Assembly (NCBI GenBank): GCA_949299535.1
Contig: CASGAQ010000009.1
Span: 20,007-84,006, forward strand
Length of the DNA: 64,000 nt
Direction of reading: 5' to 3'
Origin: an uncultured Eubacteriales bacterium
Lineage (GTDB): Bacteria; Bacillota; Clostridia; Oscillospirales; CAG-272
Of this stretch, positions 63,902-64,000 are shown one piece after another. Below the pieces are notes generated by a model. That model made no database searches and was not told where the DNA came from. It worked only from the letters and a program-made list of their open reading frames with translations. Position 1 is the first letter of the stretch. Every line of letters starts with the position of its first letter. A program made the translations under genes and the position numbers.

Positions 63902-64000
63902 AGGGAACCTCTAAAAATTCCCGAAGATATTGAATAAAGTCGCAAAGTATGATATAATGGGAAGAAACAAGAGAAGGGCGGCGAAAACCATGAAACAGGT
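63902..64000 (+). mobile_element. Possible left end of an insertion sequence
   Basis: GGGAACCTCTAAAAATTCCC (63903-63922) looks like a terminal inverted repeat. A promoter follows (TTGAAT 63930-63935, TATAAT 63953-63958, 17 bp), and an ATG with GGGCGGCG upstream opens at 63991 (MKQ...). Only 10 bp of the reading frame are inside the window. Region 63788-63900 has no feature. Confidence 0.4.

Noticed and set aside
1..64000. CRISPR array
   Set aside because: No regularly spaced repeats of 25-40 bp were found; the only multi-copy repeats are the three hairpins and the short ACGATATT sites.

Overview
The window looks like the chromosome of a low-to-mid GC Firmicute of class Clostridia, probably a gut Oscillospirales- or Christensenellales-like organism; the lineage is inferred from gene content and order and was not tested. 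Supporting signs are the infC-rpmI-rplT operon with an L20-type leader, an rnc-(radical SAM)-smc-ftsY cluster, DUF512, DUF378 and DUF6873 proteins, a Clostridia-type HPr-like protein without its histidine, and plant-glycan enzymes (GH31, carbohydrate-esterase-like).

Bases 1-40463 are ordinary core chromosome, mostly on the minus strand. In minus-strand order the main blocks are: dacF; mtaB; an RluA-type pseudouridine synthase; an AT-rich two-gene islet (30.5-32.0 kb: secreted cysteine-peptidase-like protein plus membrane protein); infC-rpmI-rplT behind a TTGACA/TATAAT promoter and attenuator; trmH-like; dprA; topA; plsX-rnc-radical SAM-smc-ftsY-rdgB-yhbY-nadD-yqeK-LCP-rsfS-leuS; yceD-rpmF; DUF512; der-plsY; rpsT; proS; and rnpB, which is cut by the left edge. 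These serve translation, lipid and phospholipid synthesis, DNA topology and segregation, and the cell wall. GH31, trmB, rpmB, a DUF6873 protein and an esterase are on the plus strand. The block ends at tRNA-Pro(GGG).

Bases 40464-56631 are a 16.2-kb integrated element. Its ends are set by a 45-bp exact repeat of the 3' part of tRNA-Pro (40419-40463 and 56587-56631). The right half is a mobilization/integration module: primase-helicase remnant, a folded RNA candidate, a Cys-rich small protein, a possible oriT, MobC, a MobP-type relaxase with a membrane-protein gene nested inside it in another frame, a tyrosine integrase, an excisionase-like protein and a DUF3990-type toxin-antitoxin cluster. 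The left half is cargo: a CD3324/ParB-like fusion, an XRE regulator, TnpV, a T-box-controlled methionyl-tRNA synthetase with a late frameshift, and a four-gene operon of a MerR regulator (with a DUF3887-like sensor domain), a lipid-anchored hydrolase and two membrane proteins. A truncated sigma factor follows. Three copies of one hairpin lie at the 3' ends of the three minus-strand cargo units.

Bases 56632-64000 are a patchwork of older mobile-element debris: helicase C-terminus, an AbrB-like protein with a DNA methyltransferase, a topoisomerase III fragment, a LytTR response regulator with a cut-off sensor kinase, a LexA-like repressor with a palindromic operator, three broken serine-recombinase pieces and, at the right edge, the start of a probable insertion sequence.
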